Below, in pieces: positions 12,836 to 15,592 of a stretch of DNA of 15,592 nucleotides (position 1 is its first letter; each line of letters begins with the position of its first letter). The stretch is from Helicobacteraceae bacterium (GTDB taxonomy: Bacteria > Campylobacterota > Campylobacteria > Campylobacterales > Helicobacteraceae): contig CAAGLK010000032.1 of assembly GCA_900770765.1 (NCBI GenBank), positions 1 to 15,592 of the forward strand, written 5' to 3'. The notes under the pieces are model-generated. The model was not told the DNA's origin. It saw nothing but the letters and a program-made list of their open reading frames with translations, and searched no databases. Both the position numbers and the translations under genes were made by a program.

Positions 12836-15412
12836 CTATCCCACTGCCCCTTTTACCACAGCTTCCGCCCTTTTTATTGCATCTTCTAGTTTGCTTATAT
12901 CCTTGCCTCCTGCAGTGGCGAAGTCCGCTCTACCACCGCCATTACCACCTAAGATTTGTGCTATTTCTCTAACCCACGCTCCAGCATTTAGCCCCACTCC
13001 TTTAACTCCAGCAATAATTGTAACCTTGCCATCATTTACGCTAAATATCATCGCACAAGCCCTATCACTCTCACATTTTATGCTATCTACAAGCGCTTTT
13101 GCTTCATCGCTTCCTATATTTTCTAGCTTAGAAATCACCACTTTTACGCCATTTATATTTTGCGATTCCACGCTTTTCGCACTTACCGCACTGCTTGCCT
13201 TATTTTTTAACTCCTTAACTTGCTCTTTTAGCTTCTCTATACCTTGAATTAAATCCTGTGCTTTAAGACTAGCTTTTGCGGATTCCACAAGCCCTAGTGC
13301 ATTTTTACCATACTCATACGCCGCCTTTCCACACACCGCTTCAATCCGCCGCACACCGCTACTTACGCCAGATTCTTTTACAATATAAAAGCTACCAATA
13401 TAAGCCGTGTTTTTCACATGGATTCCGCCACATAGCTCAATGGAATCCCCAAAGCTAATCACCCGCACTTCGCTTCCATATTTTTCACCAAATAAAGCCA
13501 TCGCCCCCTTAGCCTTAGCCTCTTCAATGCCCATAATCTCGCACTTTTGATTACTTGCCGCTAGAATCTTTTTATTAACCCTTTTTTCAATTTCCGCTAA
13601 TTCCGCACTACTTACCGCACTTGTGTGGCTAAAGTCAAATCTCAAGCGATTAGCCTCCACTAAGCTTCCAGCTTGTGCGATGTGGCTTCCTAAAACTTCC
13701 CTTAACGCCTTGTGTAAAAGATGTGTAGCGGAGTGATGCTTAGCAATCTCAGCGCGGCTAGAATCCACAACTGCTTTTACTTCAAGCCCAGCTTTAAGTA
13801 AGGATTCCGCCTTAACTTCGCTTAAAATTAATCCAAAGTATTTTTTAGTATCCACAACACTAGCAATTTTAGAATCCAAAAACAACGCCCCCTTATCACC
13901 CACAGGACCGCCAGATTCTGGATAAAATGGAGTAGAATCCAATAGCACAAATCCACTCTTATTGGTCTCTAAAGATTCCACGATTTTAAAGTTAGAATCC
14001 AAAAGGGCTAGAATCTTACTTTGCGATTCTACATTTTCATAACCGATAAATTTATTCTCACCAAAGCGACTTAAAAGCTCGTTAAAATCGCCATCTTTTA
14101 CGCTATCACCGCTTCCCTTCCAATTCGCCTTAGCCTGCGCCTTTTGTGCTTGCATACAAGCCTCAAAGCTATCAATATCCACGCCAAAGCCATTTTCCCT
14201 TAGCATATCTTGCGTCAAATCAAGTGGGAAGCCATAAGTATCATATAGCCTAAAGGCTACCTCGCCGCTAAATAGCTGGTTAGGCTTTTGTGCTTTTAGG
14301 GATTCTAACTCCTTATTAAATAAGCTCATACCATTTTCAATAGTTTCAAAAAATCGCTCCTCTTCAGCCCTGCACTGCCCCATAATTTGCGATTTTTTCT
14401 CACTCAAATAGCTATAAGCTCCACTCATAATATCACACACGACACCCACGACTTCGCATAAAAACGGCTTTCTAAATCCTAGCAGATACCCATGCCGCAC
14501 AGCACGCCTTAGGATTCTTCTTAGCACATAGCCACGCCCTTCTTTATCAAAATTCACGCCTTGAGCTAGTAAAAACGCCACGCTTCTAGCATGGTCGGCA
14601 ATCACTCTAAAACTAGCCCCGCTTTCATAAATATAAGCCTTACCGCTTAGCGATTCCACTTTTTTAATTAAAGGCATAAAAAGAGATGAATCAAAATTAC
14701 TATTTTTTCCCTCTAGCAAAGCCATAACTCGCTCTAGCCCCATCCCTGTATCAATGCTAGGCTTAGGAAGTGGCGTTAAATTCCCATCTTTATCTCGCTC
14801 AAACTGCATAAAAACAAGATTCCAAATTTCTAGGAATCTATCGCCATCACCGCCGAAATAATCTTCTGACCCATTAAATTTCTCCGCCCCTTGGTCGACA
14901 AAAATCTCGCTACAAGGTCCGCAGGGCCCTGTGTCGCCCATTTGCCAGAAGTTATCCTTATCCCCCATTTTTTTAATGCGATTTTCGCTAATATGAGCTT
15001 TCCACAGCTCAAAGGCCTCATCATCGCTTTCATGCACGGTTACATATAAAACTTCCTTACTAAAGCCTAGAATCTCAGTTACAAACTCCCACGCATACGC
15101 AATTGCGTCCTTTTTAAAATACGCCCCAAAGCTAAAGTTACCAAGCATTTCAAAAAGCGTGTGATGGCGTGCGGTGTAGCCTACATTTTCTAAGTCATTA
15201 TGCTTCCCACCAGCTCTAATACAAAGTTGCGCAGAAGTGGCGATGTTAGGATTAGGGCGTGGCACTTTACCTGTGAAAATATCCTTAAACTGCACCATTC
15301 CAGCATTTGTAAAAAGCAAACTCGCATCATCTGGCACAAGCGGCATAGAGCTATAAACCTTATGCCCTTTTTTCTCAAAAAATTCTAAAAATAAAGCTCT
15401 AACATCCTTCAT
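12836..15412 (-). CDS. alaS: Alanyl-tRNA synthetase
   Basis: This 858-residue class II synthetase charges tRNA-Ala. The N-terminal catalytic core opens with the typical VRALFLEFFEKKGH and contains LLFTNAGMVQFKD (motif 1 region). Motif 2 follows with GYTARHHTLFEMLGNFSFG. The central editing domain that hydrolyses mischarged Ser- and Gly-tRNA has the zinc ligands H560 and H564 (HSATHLLH), and C661 and H665 (CGGIH), matching the E. coli HxxxH/CxxxH site. The C-terminal DHHA1-type C-Ala domain ends with GGRADFATAGGKD near residue 835. Length is close to the E. coli enzyme (876). The start is ATG at 15412-15410 with AAGGG 7-8 nt upstream. It appears to be a single-gene unit between the restriction genes and a divergent gene off the right edge. 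Confidence 0.98.
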   Translation of the reverse strand: MKDVRALFLEFFEKKGHKVYSSMPLVPDDASLLFTNAGMVQFKDIFTGKVPRPNPNIATSAQLCIRAGGKHNDLENVGYTARHHTLFEMLGNFSFGAYFKKDAIAYAWEFVTEILGFSKEVLYVTVHESDDEAFELWKAHISENRIKKMGDKDNFWQMGDTGPCGPCSEIFVDQGAEKFNGSEDYFGGDGDRFLEIWNLVFMQFERDKDGNLTPLPKPSIDTGMGLERVMALLEGKNSNFDSSLFMPLIKKVESLSGKAYIYESGASFRVIADHARSVAFLLAQGVNFDKEGRGYVLRRILRRAVRHGYLLGFRKPFLCEVVGVVCDIMSGAYSYLSEKKSQIMGQCRAEEERFFETIENGMSLFNKELESLKAQKPNQLFSGEVAFRLYDTYGFPLDLTQDMLRENGFGVDIDSFEACMQAQKAQAKANWKGSGDSVKDGDFNELLSRFGENKFIGYENVESQSKILALLDSNFKIVESLETNKSGFVLLDSTPFYPESGGPVGDKGALFLDSKIASVVDTKKYFGLILSEVKAESLLKAGLEVKAVVDSSRAEIAKHHSATHLLHKALREVLGSHIAQAGSLVEANRLRFDFSHTSAVSSAELAEIEKRVNKKILAASNQKCEIMGIEEAKAKGAMALFGEKYGSEVRVISFGDSIELCGGIHVKNTAYIGSFYIVKESGVSSGVRRIEAVCGKAAYEYGKNALGLVESAKASLKAQDLIQGIEKLKEQVKELKNKASSAVSAKSVESQNINGVKVVISKLENIGSDEAKALVDSIKCESDRACAMIFSVNDGKVTIIAGVKGVGLNAGAWVREIAQILGGNGGGRADFATAGGKDISKLEDAIKRAEAVVKGAVG

Positions 15413-15448
15413 TAAAATACCCTTAAAAAAATTTAAAAAAATTGCGGA

Positions 15449-15454
15449 ATTCTA
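15449..15454 (-). promoter_or_regulatory. Candidate -10 box (TAGAAT) for alaS
   Basis: The minus strand reads AAGTAGAATTCCGC about 37 nt before the alaS ATG. The GTAGAATTC core is the same as in the dnaG upstream region. A start near 15442 gives a leader of about 30 nt that is mostly A and T and ends with AAGGG. Confidence 0.42.
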
Positions 15455-15518
15455 CTTGTTTTTGTTTAAAAAAACACTAAAAAGGCTTTAAGATTCCGCT
15501 ATAAAATATAAACTTTAG

Positions 15519-15524
15519 AATAAT
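15519..15524 (+). promoter_or_regulatory. Candidate -10 box (AATAAT) for a plus-strand gene beyond the right edge
   Basis: The plus strand reads TTTAGAATAATGCAAG. The ATAATGCAAG part is identical to the sequence at the TATAAT box that drives the TPR-rnhA operon. The overlapping TAGAAT (15516-15521) is an alternative -10. Transcription starting near 15531 would give a leader of about 60 nt running to the edge. Confidence 0.45.
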
Positions 15525-15582
15525 GCAAGATTAAAAAGGTAAAATAAAAATTACTTAATTTCTGCTTTTTTATCAATACTAT

Positions 15583-15589
15583 AAGGAGG
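15583..15589 (+). promoter_or_regulatory. Strong Shine-Dalgarno (AAGGAGG) for a gene starting just outside the window
   Basis: AAGGAGG lies 3 nt from the right end, the strongest ribosome-binding site in the window. It implies a start codon a few bases past position 15592. The gene itself cannot be identified. Confidence 0.7.
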
Positions 15590-15592
15590 AAG

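Noticed and set aside
12809..12837. AGAATCC...GGATTCT stem of 7 bp with a 15-nt loop at the alaS stop codon, a possible terminator
   Set aside because: No U-tract follows on the minus strand, and both arms are copies of the over-abundant RGAWTCY word. The pairing is therefore expected from word frequency alone.
10775..12837. GGATTCT near both ends of the restriction-modification pair, considered as insertion-site direct repeats
   Set aside because: This heptamer recurs throughout the window, so two copies flanking the pair carry no information about integration. No longer flanking repeat was seen.
12891..13458. Plus-strand open frames within alaS, and similar antisense frames in aroC, birA and the chemoreceptor gene
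   Set aside because: They lie wholly inside well-supported genes on the opposite strand, have no family resemblance and no convincing ribosome-binding sites.
1..15592. CRISPR arrays, tRNA or rRNA genes, insertion sequences and riboswitches
   Set aside because: I looked for regularly spaced repeats, cloverleaf or rRNA motifs, transposase signatures and long structured leaders and saw none. Non-coding gaps are all under about 200 bases.

Overview
The window comes from a low-GC (about one third G+C by eye) bacterial chromosome. It fits the Campylobacterota, most likely a Helicobacter outside the H. pylori group. Three things point there. First, the gene orders parA-birA-fmt and TPR gene-rnhA-rnc-aroC match what I recall from H. 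pylori and Campylobacter jejuni. Second, there is a soluble CZB-type chemoreceptor resembling Helicobacter TlpD. Third, promoters are TATAAT-like with no clear -35 box. This is inferred from protein families and synteny; no search was run.

Layout. On the minus strand, positions 1-6507 carry two blocks. The first, read right to left, is a SprA-related HEAAH protein, fmt, birA and the start of parA (cut by the left edge), tightly packed behind a TATAAT box at 2666-2671. The second is dnaG, which starts at TTG, followed by an overlapping MnmA-like PP-loop gene. The CZB chemoreceptor lies between them with its own promoter-like box. A divergent intergenic region at 6508-6595 separates dnaG from a plus-strand operon (6596-10784): a LapB-like TPR/rubredoxin membrane protein, rnhA, rnc, aroC and a PseG-like gene. 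Most junctions in this operon are overlaps of 4 to 26 nt. A minus-strand Type II restriction-modification pair (10797-12684) follows, convergent with the operon and only 12 nt from it. Then comes alaS (12836-15412, minus). The last 180 bases hold the alaS promoter region and, on the plus strand, a promoter-like box and a strong Shine-Dalgarno for a gene beginning just outside the window.

How the genes fit together. Most of the window is housekeeping: replication priming (dnaG), RNA and hybrid processing (rnhA, rnc), translation initiation and charging (fmt, alaS), a probable sulfur-transfer enzyme, biotinylation (birA), the end of the shikimate pathway (aroC) and chromosome partition (parA). 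The accessory parts are the restriction-modification pair, the PseG-like nucleotide-sugar enzyme and perhaps the SprA-related protein.

The most unusual signal is not a gene. The near-palindromic word RGAWTCY (AGATTCC, GGAATCC and similar) is strongly over-represented, on both strands and in all reading frames. No wholly new multi-gene system is evident. The best candidates for new biology are this word, the unclassified restriction enzyme, the PP-loop enzyme and the SprA-related protein with its promoter-proximal inverted repeat.
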